Assembly (NCBI RefSeq): GCF_001640805.2
Contig: NC_066842.1
Location: 23,764,098 to 23,828,097 of the forward strand
Reading direction: 5' to 3'
DNA length: 64,000 bases
From: Lates calcarifer
Taxonomy: Eukaryota > Chordata > Actinopteri > Centropomidae
The translations under genes were made by a program, and so were the position numbers. How positions within the stretch are numbered: the stretch's first letter is position 1; the number at the start of each line of letters is the position of its first letter. This document shows positions 51,836 through 64,000 of this stretch, one piece after another. Under the pieces are notes generated by a model. That model saw only the letters and a list, made by a program, of their open reading frames with translations. It was not told the origin of the DNA and searched no databases.

Positions 51836-53475
51836 CTGCAAATCATGATATTGCGTTTTATATCAGTACCGTTCATTATGCTTTCATGATGGCATTTTAA
51901 TTATGAACTTAAATTCAGCGTTAAATCCTCATTTACCATAACTTGCCTCTTGCAAGAGATGGAAAACACTTATGAGGGAAGATTAACATCAACATCCTCA
52001 AGCTAAGCATCATATTGAAAAGATGAATTTAATCAGGGGAAATATTCAGTAAATAAAGATACATCACCTTTGACAGTCATTTGTAACAAATAGCACTTAT
52101 TGGAATCTGCATTGTATATATACTTAGTCTCAGCTATTCCCACAAAATTGAGAAGATTTAGGGAGTTTTTATGTTGTGACATACAACATTAGAAGGCTGT
52201 GTGAAAAAAAAGTTGAAAAGATTATGAAAAGCATGACTCTGATAAAGGACCACACTGCCAGAAAGAAAACAAAACAATACAGGCCATATCTGTAGCTGCA
52301 GTACTGTGGTTGACCACTAGGAATTGGTTCCTGGTTTATACTCCCTGTAATTTGTTGGCACATTGCTACATTTCTTGATGACTTGCCAATGAGTGTAGAC
52401 CAGCTGAGCAGATTGAAACTGGTTTCAGTAAAATGTATTGCACGATACTATTTTCATGCACATGTATAAGTATGTGCATGCTTGCACATGTGCAGGGGAT
52501 ACACAGGGGCCAACTTGAAAAAACATGACTCTATAGTGCTAATAGTGGTCAGCATCTTCACAGGGTACCTTTGAGTGGCATTAGAGTCAAGAACTTTATA
52601 CTTCTCAAAACATATATACAATACATATACTTCACAGCTCAAGAAAATTCCAGGGTTTTTCCTTCATTTACAAAATCTCAGCTGATGCCAAAACCCAGAC
52701 AGAAATATAAAAGTTGCATTGTGAAGCGAGCAAAACTACTTAGCTTCCTGGTCAACAAGTTGACAAGAAGTTCTAGACTTAAGAAAGGATTTCATCTGTT
52801 TAGTTCTGAAACTCAATTTACCAGATGGCACATTATTATATCATAACCCTAACCCTAACCCTATCCCCTGTGGATCAAGCCTGTGACACGTCTGGTAAAA
52901 AATAAAGAAATGAAAACTAATATTAAAGAATAAATTCTACTACTAGTTCTAATAATAATAATAATAAAAGGAAATCTTTCTGATCACATCTGCAATGTGC
53001 AGCAATGGCATGACTCTCTATTAATCAGCATGTTTCATGTTACAGGAATGTTATAACCTGAGCATTTAAATTCTATGCAACCTGGTTTTGAAAATTTGTT
53101 TCATCTCTGTATTTGCTTAAACCTGTGGAATCTGCCATCATGTTTAACTACTCCTCTTTTCCTAAGAAAATATCCCTGCTTTCACAACTCATCCACATTC
53201 ATGTACATGCAAAGCTCTTCTCCCAATTAACACATCTGAAAATAATGTGTGATGGTGTGAGAGTGAGTGGTGCATTTATGAAACACAAGCGCACAAGGTT
53301 ACCCTTACAAGGGAAACTCTGATTTCTAGTTTAGTGCTTTCTTCCACACTGGGCTGACACAGAACTCCCTGTTACAAAATCTTAAACAGGAAGTGAAAAG
53401 AGCCGCATTTGTACTAAATTTGGATACTTAATTACGACAAGGGATTTTACAGGAAAATACAACAAATACAATTCA
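51836..53475 (-). other. syt9 upstream intron, first part
   Basis: No C2A exon was recognised. There is a short telomere-like run at 52844-52862. The rest is unassigned. Confidence 0.55.
52844..52862. repeat. short interstitial telomere-like repeat, (TAACCC)3
   Basis: Three exact TAACCC units plus a partial one ('taaccctaaccctaaccct'), then 'atcccc'. It is too short to indicate a fusion point. Confidence 0.9.
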
Positions 53476-53594
53476 GTTATGAGAGCTGTAGTTGATATGA
53501 TAAGATAAGATAGACTTTATTTGTCCCACAAGTGGGATTACACAAGTGGGATAAATAAAGTCTATCTTATCTTATCAACTACAGCTCTCATAAC
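53476..53594. repeat. long imperfect foldback containing a LINE/SINE-like tail
   Basis: The left arm starts gttatgagagctgtagttga (53476) and the right arm ends with its exact reverse complement (to 53594). The arms stay complementary through 'aagataagatagactttatt', with a 5-nt bulge (atgat) in the left arm and a few mismatches. The spacer is about 10-15 nt. The inner part holds the fish retroposon-like tail 'gtgggataaataaagtc'. The outer arms look like non-repetitive flank, so flank and tail are both inverted. Confidence 0.9.
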
Positions 53595-56191
53595 ACTCTC
53601 TCTTTTCAAAGGGCACAGTTACAAAGAAGGTTAACACAACTATCTGTTTCGTCATGCATTCTGTCCAAACAGTGATTAATACACAGGATGTTAGTGATTT
53701 TGTATTTAGTCTTTGGCTAGTCTGTGGCAACCAATTAGCTAGAAAGCATAGTTAAAGGTCAGATGCAATAGTTAAACTGGAAAATCTTTGTTACTTTCAG
53801 ACATCAATAAATCATCTATCTCATGCTGATTAAGATTAATTGAAGTCAGGCTATACAGAGAAATACACAGACACACATGCACATTAGGATGCTGCTGCTC
53901 AGCGTCTTCTGCTCAAAATTGCTGAAAATCAAATTGAACAGAATGAGTTGATTCATCAAGGATGTCAGCATCTACATGCTCACAAGCATGCAAACACACA
54001 TGTTCTCACACATATGCACACATACGCATACACAAACAGTGCTGTTCAGGATCCATGATATTAAGACTGTGTGATGAGTTGATTCATCACACATGTTGCT
54101 AAGGCAGAATCCACCTCTGACACTGCATCAGTTGCTTGGAGCCTTAGGTGTTAATGATGTACTGCTTATTATGTCTCCAAGGTGTAAATCTCATATGAAT
54201 TTTGGGACAAGCACAGGAATGCACATACACAAACCAGCATGCACATACACAGACTGTAGATTGGCAAGCCCCTCAGCTCTCCACAGATAATGTGATAACC
54301 TTCTCCCATGACACACACACACACGTCATACAGCACATTTAAGTTTTCAGGCTATAGAGCCACTACTGTTATGAGCACTCAAATCAAGCCTGCGGTCAGG
54401 ATTATGGTCACTTTTCCTCTGCCAATGAAATTAGACTGGTGCTCTAAAGCGCTCCAATAAAGCATAGAGAGGGTGTGAATAGTCCATCTTCTCCAATTAT
54501 AAAACTAGCGCCTCAGGATCAGCCAGGCTTTATCTACAAGCCTCTGTCTTGCTGTGTCTTTAGTAATCACAGGCTTGGTCTAACTTGATGTCTCTCCTCT
54601 CTTTCTCGGTCTTTTTCTTCCTTTGTGCCACTGTGTGTATTTCTGTGCCTGTGGAGGGCTTCCTCTAAGTGTTATGTTTAACATGTGTCACTATGAAATT
54701 AACAGGTACATTAAACATTTATTAGACTATGGAAAACTCTTTGACAACCACAGTGCTGATTTCCAATATATTTTTATGATTCCACTTCCACTTATGTTCT
54801 GACCAAAGAGGATAATTATGTTCTTTGGTGGTAGAAAGTAAGTACATTTGTACTATCAAGCAAAAATGCAGATTAAAAATACAAAAAAAAAAAAAAAATG
54901 TACAACTATGATTTTGTTTCTATGATTTGTTTTGTTTGTTTGCATTTAAAAGAATTATACTGAATTAAAGATGTTATTAAAGGTGTATTCCAACAGTGTC
55001 CTAATGCACAGGAACTGTAAAACGCTTGTCCAGAAGATTCATGTCATTCACTGCCCAGCCAGATGTTTACCTAGCAAAATGTGATATAAGAAGAAGACCT
55101 TTTTTTATTCTACCGACTATTCTACACAAATAACACGTTAATGATTATCTAAGTTAATTTTACTCTTGCTCACACTCACTGCCAGTAGTTGTCATGTTTA
55201 CTCAGAAACCTCCATGTTCGTGTTGGAGTGTTGAGAATGACTCTTCCGTGGTCACTGCTGTCACTGAAACTATGAAACTAAATACTGCTCTTAGTTTGTG
55301 CACTTTGGATACTAATGTTCTCACTGCAGGGACTGTATCCATGGGAAACTAGTTACAGGTTCATGTTGTTTCATTGCATCTATTCAGCTTTGCACATAGT
55401 TTTCATGAATGTTTTCTGAAACATAAAAGAAAAATGAATCTATCTGGTGACAGGTGTGAATGTATAAAATGTAAATATAAGGAATACCAATATATTTTTT
55501 ATCTAATATTCTAGTGAAATCCAACTTATTATTGCTTTGAGTCTTATAATTAGTTTTATTTTTGCAATGATTTTTCAATTATTATGACAAACACCCACAA
55601 GGTCATGTACAAATGTATGTACTGGCACAGTCAAGGTTGTGGTCTGAAACTGTAAATAGTAATGCTTTGGTAATGTTATTTTTCTATTTTATTGATGCAT
55701 TTTGATTAAGAGGACTGAAATGCATTAACTCAGTACTATAAGGACACAATGCAGGCATGAGAGTTTGTACAGTTCACTTCAACATCGAAGATCCCATTAC
55801 GTGAGGGCCAGTCAGCAGTACAATATATCTGCCTGGATGAACATGGTGGAAGTAAATAAATCACTGCTTAGTTTGAACTTTAGCTGTATAGATAAATATA
55901 TCTTGACAGAATCAGGTTAGGCTGAAGGATCCTTAATAACTCTCAGTAAAGGATCATGAGACAGTAAAAAAGGAGCTGTGTGAGTACTCCAAGTGGCACT
56001 GTGTTGTACATGGGGCTCACTTCAATTTAGGTGTGCATCAGTTGTTTTACATTTTGTATGTAAACATGTGTATCAAAGAGAAAGACTGTGATATATAGCT
56101 ATCAAAAAGTGCCCTCTAACAGAAATGCTCACCACACATAGCATTTCAATAAATCATCAACATTAATTTGGAAATGTGGGGCTGATCAGGG
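53595..56191 (-). other. syt9 upstream intron, nothing recognised
   Basis: AT-rich DNA with short CA tracts (near 54310) and a poly(A) tract (about 54882-54898). No exon with C2A motifs was found. Confidence 0.5.
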
Positions 56192-56276
56192 TTCAGTATC
56201 TTGCCCAAGTATACTTCGGCATGCGGGCTGGAGAAGCTGGGGATCGAACCACTCCTGAGCCACTGCCACCCAAAAC
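56192..56276 (-). mobile_element. truncated copy of the tRNA-derived SINE
   Basis: The minus strand gives 'gtggcagtggctcaggag', then directly 'tggttcgatccccagcttctcc' and 'gggcaagatactgaacc'. The tRNA-like head has lost the spacer between the A box and B box. The SINE tail is missing. It is the same family as 16198-16455. Confidence 0.75.
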
Positions 56277-57731
56277 ACATATGTTTAGTTTGTTAAAGAA
56301 AAAGTCTGAGAGTTAGAGGTCTTAGTATGCGTGATAATGAACAAATTTGACCACATATGTGTACATTGGTGAACATACCTTTGAACTTTGAAAGGAGGCT
56401 GTTACCTGTTTCCCCCATCTTCCAGTCTTTATGATAAGCTAATAAAAACTTCCATGTAGTAGTTTACACACAGGAAATGAAGGCACAGGTGATGTGTCAA
56501 CAGTAAACAGTCATGAAAGATAGCTAAAACAGAAGAAAAAGGTTCTCTGTATAGGCTATATCATAATGTTTGCCCCTGTAATACATTTAGGATCCTCTAC
56601 TGACTCGACTGACCATAAGCATCTGGAGAATCGCATTTCTCACTTAGTCAATAAGGGCAAATGGGAGGACAAGTGCTTGTTATATGCTTCCATTTGTCAT
56701 TGTTGGGAAATGGGAAACTCCTTTACTGAATTAAGCACACACACCCACACACACACTGCATATGCACATGCTGACCCCATTTATCAAGGTCCTAATTACA
56801 AGCCAACCAGACTGCAGTCGATAGTATTGACTGGCCCTGCAGGAGCTGCAGGTTACAGTGTCTCTGAACTCCTCATTGTCTTTGTCTCTCTTGAAAATCT
56901 TCAGTTGAAGAAAGAAGGCAGGAATGCACATGTAACAGCATGATATACGTCCAACAGCAAACTGAATCTCTTGACACATACTCAATAGTCAAGCTGGGAA
57001 GTCTCTCAACACTCTCAAACCATCATACTAATCTGCACCAAGCTAGATATTCAGTTACTTGTTGAGTTAATCTGTTCTTTAGGAGCTGTAAAGCAAAAAA
57101 TATTTCAAAAAAAATCATGTTAAGAGTTTGTATAAAGCCCTTTTATCACCAGAGGTGGAAAATCAAATTGCATCTTTGTGAGGTTCTACACACATAGTAA
57201 TGTAGTGACTACTCTTAGGGCCAGTTGTTAAACTGCTATAGCTGAAGAGTTAACCACTAACACAAAAGCAAGTGAAGCTAGCACTAGTCATTAGCAATTT
57301 GACCTTCCTTCTACTTTCTCTGTGTAATTTATTCTCACTTGGCACCATGTTCTGAGTTATTGAAGGTGGGAAAAAAGCCCTCTGGGCTAACAAGCTTGTT
57401 ATCTGCTGTTAGTGAACTAGCACTAACAAGACAATAAATTTATTAATTTACACAGCTCCTGGGTCATAACAGTCTGGAAACTATCCCACTTTTCCTAAGC
57501 AGTTTATTCTGACATAGCTAATATGTTACAATAACTCTCCATTCCCTCAAAGGGACTACTGAGGCAGTTTGGTATTGGTCAATGGGAGGCAAACTAGGCC
57601 AAAGTTCAAAGTTGAATGTGACACTAATAATTTGCATGACTTTACTTTGTTTCCATGAGTGAATCCATTGATGGTGGCAATTGCACTGAAATCAATCAGA
57701 TTAGTCATTTGAGATGCTAGTGCGATCAGGT
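56277..57731 (-). other. syt9 upstream intron, nothing recognised
   Basis: Two antiparallel frames at 56566-56943 and 56731-56985 run through a short CA repeat and show no family motif. Confidence 0.5.
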
Positions 57732-57739
57732 ATTAATTC

Positions 57740-58857
57740 TAGGGATGCACCCATACCGATACCAGTATTGGGTATCAGGTCCGATACCCTGTTGCTGTAC
57801 TCATACTCGTAAAACTGTTCCGATACCACAGCCCAATACCACTTTACGGCAGCGTGACGTTCACTCGGGCAGTCAGGTGCAAAGTGAGAGCACGGAGGAG
57901 CAATGTTGGCGGTGTGGAGGTATTTCAAAGTGGATGATGGTGACTAAAGTAAAGCAGACTGCAAATTATGCTCTGATAAAACATCTAAAAAACCAACACG
58001 ACACTGAGTTCAAAGCGTTTGCTAATAATGGCAAACAGCAACAACCAACTTTGCAGCAAACTCTGGAGAAGAGGGAGAAGATGTTAAGAGACAACCCACG
58101 TGCAGTGAAAATAACAGAGGCTCTGACCCAGTACATTGCTCTTGATGACCAGCCATTGTCGGTTGTTGATAATATAGGATTTAGACGTCTTCTCAGCATA
58201 CTGGAGCCGAGGTATGAGATCCCTAGCCGACACCACATCACTGACACAGTGTTGCCAAAGCTACACGAGTTTGTGAAGAGGCACATCCGCAGCCTGTTGC
58301 AAGACATCTCAGCCCTCAGCTTCACCACTGATATTTGGATGAGCAGCGTTAGCCCGGTGTCCCTCATTAGTTTAACTGCACAGCAGAATGACGAGGATTT
58401 TACTCCAGTGAAGAGTCGTACTGCATGCAAAACAGTTTAGGGATTCGCACACCAGCCAAGCCATTGAAGGTGTGTTTGATGACATGCTTCAGACATGTGG
58501 GGTCCCTAAAAGCTCTGTTCATGTTATGCTACGTGATAATGCAAAAAACATGATCAAAGCCATGAGTGACGCTGGACTCCCGAGCCTGCCCTGTGTCACA
58601 CACACCCTCCAGCTAGCTGGCTGTTAATGAGGGGCTTTTAGCACAGAGGAGCGTGGCTGATGCTGTGGCAGTCAGATGGAAAATAGTTGGACATTTTAAA
58701 CATTCCACCTTAGCCTACTCCTGCCTTGAAGACATTCTGTTTGTTAAAAATCTATCTATGAAGTGTAATGGCATTAATAAGTACTCGTATCGGTACTTGG
58801 TATCGGCAAGTATCGGTATCGTATCGGTTTGAAAAAAGTGGTATCAGAGCATCCCTA
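57740..58857 (+). mobile_element. internally deleted hAT transposon (ZBED-like)
   Basis: The 1118-bp element starts 'tagggatgcacccataccgat' and ends 'gtggtatcagagcatcccta', with GATACC/GGTATC-rich inverted ends. Both sides carry the exact 8-bp target duplication attaattc (57732-57739 and 58858-58865), as expected for hAT. The transposase inside is only partial, so the copy is non-autonomous. Confidence 0.95.
57898..58750 (+). pseudogene. hAT (ZBED-like) transposase, N-terminal part, frameshifted
   Basis: A BED-type zinc-finger remnant (CWRCGG...HLKNQHDTEF) is followed by LEPRYEIPSRHHITDTVLPK, then FTTDIWMSSVSPVSLISLTA, the region that includes a catalytic Asp of the RNase H-like fold. Near 58400 the frame shifts. 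The next part reads HAKQFRDSHTSQAIEGVFDD, then VMLRDNAKNMIKAMSDAGLP and THTLQLA, with a stop in the middle (ctgttaatga, about 58621). It is cut off after STLAYSCLEDI, so the rest of the catalytic domain and the C-terminal dimerisation region are missing. It is not functional. Confidence 0.9.
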
Positions 58858-58865
58858 ATTAATTC

Positions 58866-60542
58866 TGTAATCTCTATGATTTATTATTTATTTATTTATT
58901 TTTGTCCAACAAGAAACAAGGGTAAGTCCTCTGTCTATGACTTCATAAAAACCAGCTGTGACAATGATGTCCACAGTTATAATTGTTTTTTTATGACTAT
59001 AGGGAACATGCTATATAAGGCAATGGCAGTCCAGAGAACTAGAATCCCATTCATATAGAGTGATCATTAATTATATCTTGTTTTAATGTCACCAGTATTA
59101 TGGGACTGCAGAGTGAAAGAGAAATGCAGGGCCAAGTCAAGCCAGGTTCATTCTGAGCCAGCAACATATGGCTTCCAGAGGAAAATTTTAATTACTGGTG
59201 TGTGGATTAAGTTAGATGCTATAGCTTCAACATGAATCCATGCAGAAGAGGACTACATGGTAAACTTGAGGTTGGAGTTAATTAAACTCCACAAAAACTC
59301 ACAAAAGGGATATGCCAAGACTGTAAATACTAATCAACTTGTCTAATTAGGTATACAGTAACAAGTTCAAGCACCACAGACTATACTAGGACTGTCTCAG
59401 CACCCCCATGACTGACTTTCTAATGTACACCCTGCAGGATGAACCTTATTTATTTTTCTTTAAGCAAGCAGTTCAGAAATGTGTGTATATTATAGTCCAG
59501 TGCATATGGCCAGGCTTGGCCAGAGGCTTCTGTGCCAAGAGCCATGATTAATGCACATGGACTGGAGACTGGATCAGCGCAGGGTTCCTCCCTGTAATCC
59601 CAAGGGAGGTAACCTAGTTCTGCTGAGGACAGTAAGAGAGAGAGAGAGAGTAGAAACATATTTACATTTCTTTAGACCTCCCTCACAGATGCAAAATGCT
59701 GTAACATAAAAGTTCCAGCATAAGTAACTAAGTGCAAGGCCTTAGCACGTCAACCAGTCAGATGATATCAAGGATGATTTCACAAAGATATATCAAAGCA
59801 CACTGAAATGGCTTATTTCACATTGTGTGCAGTCTACAGGAAAAAAATTGAATGAAGGGGACAGGAGGAGGTCTTACAGCTGAGGAGCTGGCCCTCCATT
59901 ATCCACATTGCCCACATAAAAGTACTCACAGAAAAGTAAAGTAAGGCACTGCATACAGTTTGGGGACTGTAAATGCATGACCATGACATATTGCTCTGGC
60001 AACATACGGCTCAAGAAGCTGACACAGATAAGTAATTCTCTCAGATGAGAATCTATAGTATATCTCATATTAAAATCACTGCAGAAGGGCAGAGGGGTTT
60101 TTCCTGTCTCTGAACAATCTGCACACTGAGGTCCACAGGATCTTCTATGAATGGTGATGCCAATTTCCCAGAGAAGTGATTGGTCAGTAGATGGTGCTTT
60201 TATATGCGTTGATCTGTTATCTCGAACAAAACCTATTCTGAAGCAGGTTAGGTGTGCAGCATAAGTTACCATGGTGATGTAACTGAAGCTACCTTGCTAA
60301 CCCCAAATTCTCATAGTACAGCTCTCAGAGTGGGAGGAGAACTAGATAATGACAGTTCTCTTCACTCTGAGAACTATAGTAACAGATTAAAGAAACAAGA
60401 AGTTACAATGAACTGGATAGATGTTACTGCTGTATACTACAAATTACGGATGTAATGTGTTAATTAACAACATAAAAAAATTCTTAATCTGTTACAATGA
60501 AGAGTCACCAGTTAACCTAACCTGCATGACTGTGCAAGGAAG
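58866..60542 (-). other. syt9 upstream intron, no supported gene
   Basis: There are minus-strand open frames at 59450-59659 and 59874-60272 (132 codons), but neither has a recognised domain and they are not convincing exons. A (GA)n run lies at about 59634-59651. Confidence 0.45.
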
Positions 60543-60672
60543 TGAGAATACCTGGAAAAAACCCATACAGGTACAGGGAGTACACAAAAGAGCCCCAGGC
60601 AAACTGGGGGTGAATCTGGAACCCTCTTGCTGTGAGACAACAGTGCTAACCACTGCACCACCATGCCAACCT
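60543..60672 (-). mobile_element. tRNA-like SINE-type repeat
   Basis: The minus strand reads 'ggcatggtggtgcagtggttagcactgttgtctcacagcaagag', then 'ggttccagattcacc' and 'tgggttttttccaggtattctc'. This is the common fish repeat with an A box-like 'tggtgcagtggttagcactg' and a degenerate B box. The copy is partial. Confidence 0.75.
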
Positions 60673-62589
60673 TTTTCAAAGTTGCTCAAGGTAAACATGA
60701 GTTGGAAAAGTTCAGTAGTACAGTAGTAAAAAGAAAGTACACCCTGTTAAAAACCATACTTCCTGATCAGCCCCAGGAAGGTTGAACTTAGCCCTCCAAC
60801 CTACTGGGCCACACCTAAACTCTTAAGAGGCCTGGATTAGGGCCTGAACACTCTCTCCCTTTGTTTGCTGCATCATGTTAATCTGCATGCTGAAGTTAAA
60901 TTTCCTTAAGTTTCATTGTTTGAGTAAGTGACTGACATTTGTTATAGTTTTTGCTGTTCCTTTGTTCGTTTGAGTAAGTTATTGATATTAGATGTATTTA
61001 TTGCCGTTTCTTTGTTTAATAGTGAAAGATAGCAGTAAGGGTGTACTTAATTTTTCACACAATGCTCCTGCATTTTGGCCTAGTTTTTCTTAAATAAATA
61101 ATGACACGGTGTATTATGTCATGTGTTGTTGTTCATCTGAGGTTCTATTTATCTAATTTTAAGACCAGATGATTTTTTATTATGTCCTCATACAGAAAAC
61201 CATATTATTCAAAGAGGGTGTATCTTCTTTTTCACATGACTATACGTGATTAAGGATCATGTTTGATCATGTTTGAGTGAACTCCTCAGTCTTGGATGCA
61301 AAAGACAGGACAGCTATAGTTCACAAGCTGGGTGCCTCAAAGGAGGTTCTAACCCATTTAACTGACCTTATTTAGCCAAGTCTGTTAGAGTCTGAATGGT
61401 ATTAAAACAATATTTGTGAACCAACAAGAGTGAGTGTGTGTACATATGGGTGTGCTAAAAGGTGGAAGAGTTATCCCACTGGGTCTCTCTATTACTGCAA
61501 TAACAGGTCAAAACTGGTTTAGTGCTGACCCAGCTAATTTTCTGGTTTTGAAGTTAATTACTTTATGAGGAGTAGCTGTGTCTCTCCCACAGTTTCAAAG
61601 CCTCTCCCAAAAATCAGGCTGAGTAGTGGCCACACTCCACCAGAGGTAGGTTCCTGAAACACTTTCTCTGATATGCTGAATTTCTAGTCCTTTTGTGCAC
61701 CCCCATTTTTTTCACCTTTTATTGAAATTTAAGCAGGTCATAATCTTAAATGTCTTAAACCTTAAATGCGTAAAGGTCAGTGGTAAAATACTGAAGGTAA
61801 AAAAAAAAACCAATAAAAGTTTAATAGAAAACTGACCTTTTCAGGGATTAAGAAATAGTTTAACTTACATTTTTTAATGCCTCAATGGATTTGAATGAAG
61901 CCTTCAACATTAATGCGTTATTCCTACAGGTGCCCCAACTTCTGTTGATTACTTACAAATTCTCTGTCTGTACAAAAACAATGTTTGAACAAACCTTCTG
62001 ATCCCTTCTGAGGACAATGTATGTATTGAAGAAGTAGTTCTGTATATTGCCATCAGAACGGTGAAACAAAGGCAAGTAACAAAAGAAGACAGACAAACCG
62101 TAGTTGGGAGCACACTGGTTGCTATGTGTATATTTTACTTTGACTCAGTTATCAGCAAACTTCTCAGACTGGACACCTCTCCTCTGTTCATGATAGAGGA
62201 TGAGGAGGCATTTGAGCTCCTTTTTCCTTTTTCCTTTTTTTTTTGCACATCTTTCCAAATAATGTTTCTTTGCCATTGTAGAGCTGCTGATTATGTGCAA
62301 CTCCTGGACAAGTAAAACATGTTGATTAAATTTATATTTGAAAAGATTAAAAATAAAACTTTATTCATTTGTTATGAGTTTTAATTCTAGAGTACACGGA
62401 GACATTACACTGCATACATTTAAGTAACAATTGGAAAATTTGTGTTCTAAAACCTTGACAGGTAGTGTACATATGTTCAACAACTATACTTAAGTTGTAG
62501 TAGGCTGCTCATAATTGCTTATAACTGTGGTCTACACAATATCACCTGAACAATTCTACAGCTATACTGGCAGCTCTGTGACTCTGCCC
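60673..62589 (-). other. syt9 upstream intron, nothing recognised
   Basis: AT-rich DNA. The frame at 62061-62315 carries low-complexity Phe/Ser content and no domain. Confidence 0.5.
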
Positions 62590-62790
62590 TGCAGCACTGC
62601 AGTGCTTGGAGCTGCTAACAGTAACATATGAACATGATCACAATGACATTATTTCTATACGGCACAATGTTAACCATGGTCACTGTGGTCATTTAGTGTG
62701 TTAGCATACTAAGATTAGGTAATTGACTGTAAACATAAGTTACATCTGAGGTTGATGGGAATGCAGTCAGGTGAGAAGCCCCTGAAAACC
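62590..62790. repeat. old interspersed repeat fragment
   Basis: Words such as 'catgatcacaatgacatt', 'gtgtgttagcatactaa' and 'gaggttgatgggaatg' occur in the order of a widely spread, decayed fish repeat, probably the same family as 26880-27190 and 50395-50740. Limits are approximate. Confidence 0.5.
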
Positions 62791-63884
62791 ATAAACAACA
62801 TTTTGTGTAAATCCATGAAGTAGATGCAGAGATTTAAAAACTGAAGCTCACTAGGGATGTTATATAGCTTACCATTTGTAACTGTATCATCAAGCCTGTC
62901 ATGTTCACATGTATTTTCTAAAGAGAGTAGAGGCAAACGACAGATAATATAACCTCAACAAGGATACAGTCACTATGAAAAAACTGGTAGCCTTCTAATC
63001 AAAAAAGCCTACAGTTTATATAGTCTGCACTGAGGCCAGAATTCTGAAATCATTCCTCCACCCAAACAGTACAGCAAAATGAAAGCACAAGAAACTGATT
63101 AAATTAGCAGTAAAAAGTGATGGCCTCATTTCTTTATGTAAATGGCTTACAGCTGCAAAATTTCACCGAACCTTGTATCCTTGGCATTGGCTCAGTTTGC
63201 CTGATTCAAACATCTCTTCTTTGAAAAGGTCTTATGTTCACAAGTAATAAAAGGATTAGATACAAGGAAATTTTCCAAGGCTGTATAACAAAAATATCCA
63301 ATCTATTATTATAGTGTACAAACAAACACTTACACACACAACCAAAGGTGGAGATACTTTTAGTTCTCAGAGGGAATAAAACATCATGATGATAATAAAG
63401 CACAGCCCAGTAAGATTATATTATATTGTATTATATATATGAAAATATATAAAAACGAATATAAATTTATATTAGCGTTCATATTTTAGACCCATTCAAT
63501 CAAAACACAATACAAAAGAATACAAAAGTATTCAAGTTATTCTCTATACTACAAGTGTCACTGGAATTTTGTTCTCTTTTACAGACTCCACTGCACCTCT
63601 GAAGGGTCTATTTTTCATTAGGTTTCCATTAACTATATTCTACACTGTCAAGCCATAGAAAATACTGTCACTGTATACTGTTAATAAAACAATTCCAATA
63701 TAAATAGTTTGTTATTATCTGTTATTATCTCCTTAGTAGTTTAGTTATAGGAACTGTTACATAGGGGTAAATCTTGCACATATTATTCATAAACTATGAA
63801 ATCATGTGAATTCTCATGTATTCATGGTCAACAGCACTATCCTCAGTTAAAATAGCCTCTATCTTGATAAATATGGTGTTTACA
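62791..63884 (-). other. syt9 upstream intron, nothing recognised
   Basis: AT-rich DNA with a TATA-rich patch near 63420-63470. No exon was identified. Confidence 0.5.
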
Positions 63885-64000
63885 AGGGATAGACCGATTA
63901 TCGGCGCCGATATTCGGCATTTAGACGCATATCGGCATCAGCCTTTTTTAAAAAACCGACGGGAGATACAAGATCAATTTAAAACTGGGTTAATTTGGCT
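63885..64000 (+). mobile_element. left end of a hAT-like element, cut by the window edge
   Basis: 'agggatagaccgattatcgg' followed by 'cgccgatattcggcattt' is the start of a common fish element whose end resembles hAT termini (AGGGAT). The other end is beyond the window, so target duplication cannot be checked. Confidence 0.6.

Noticed and set aside
52844..52862. Telomere-like repeat as a chromosome fusion trace
   Set aside because: Only three units are present. Such short runs occur by chance and in dispersed repeats.
56731..56985. Minus-strand frame with LKIFKRDKDNEEFRDTV
   Set aside because: The composition is plausible, but there is no family match and it reads into a CA repeat. It is not supported as an exon.
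57966..58430. 154-codon minus-strand open frame
   Set aside because: It is the antisense shadow of the hAT transposase fragment.
59450..59659. Minus-strand frame with AG before SAELGYLPWDYREEP...
   Set aside because: It looks somewhat exon-like but matches no synaptotagmin N-terminus or other family I know. No donor and no in-phase neighbour were found.
59874..60272. 132-codon minus-strand open frame
   Set aside because: It has no recognised domain, an irregular composition and no clear splice signals or partner exons. It lies in the syt9 intron and is probably chance.

Overview
The window is about 64 kb of AT-rich vertebrate genomic DNA, almost certainly from a percomorph-type teleost fish. 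Genes are cut into short exons with GT-AG introns. The intervening DNA is full of fish Tc1-like elements, tRNA-derived SINEs, an L2-type LINE, ZBED-like hAT copies and CA/TG microsatellites. No bacterial, CRISPR or viral content is seen. Most of the open frames in the window are chance frames or repeat fragments.

Two protein-coding genes are supported. (1) 3922-19373, plus strand: the last eight coding exons of spon1 (F-spondin), a secreted matrix protein. They join to an in-frame C-terminal 448 residues: the end of the spondin domain, an acidic linker, and six thrombospondin type-1 repeats (TSR1-6), one per exon, to a natural stop. The reeler domain and most of the spondin domain lie upstream of the window. 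(2) 51835 down to about 45657, minus strand: the 3' exons of a synaptotagmin that best matches syt9. They encode the C2B domain of this vesicle-fusion calcium sensor, with a candidate terminal exon at 45657-45734. The TM/C2A exons were not found up to the window's right edge, so that part of the gene lies in or beyond a large intron. The genes converge tail to tail, with roughly 24 kb of repeat-rich DNA between them.

Layout: 1-3921, spon1 intron with a possible MITE and a perfect hairpin. 3922-19373, spon1 exons and introns, the introns carrying a Tc1-like element, a Tc1 remnant, a tRNA-Phe-like pseudogene, a SINE and a palindromic MITE. 19374-about 21380, probable spon1 3' UTR. 21.4-45.6 kb, intergenic, with a deleted LINE, an L2-type LINE interrupted by a Tc1 copy, a decayed minus-strand gene of a fish family resembling tyrosine recombinases, and more Tc1 copies. 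45.6-51.8 kb, syt9 3' end. 51.8-64 kb, syt9 upstream intron with a foldback, an internally deleted hAT with a perfect 8-bp target duplication, SINE fragments and the left end of another hAT-like element.

Most notable: a one-base excess in the last well-supported syt9 exon that removes the conserved WHxL C-terminus; a Gly/Lys/Arg-rich expansion between TSR5 and TSR6 of spon1, next to two phase-compatible donors and a NAGNAG acceptor; and the decayed recombinase-like gene at 32.8-34.2 kb. Family assignments come from reading and memory of family sequences. No database search was possible.
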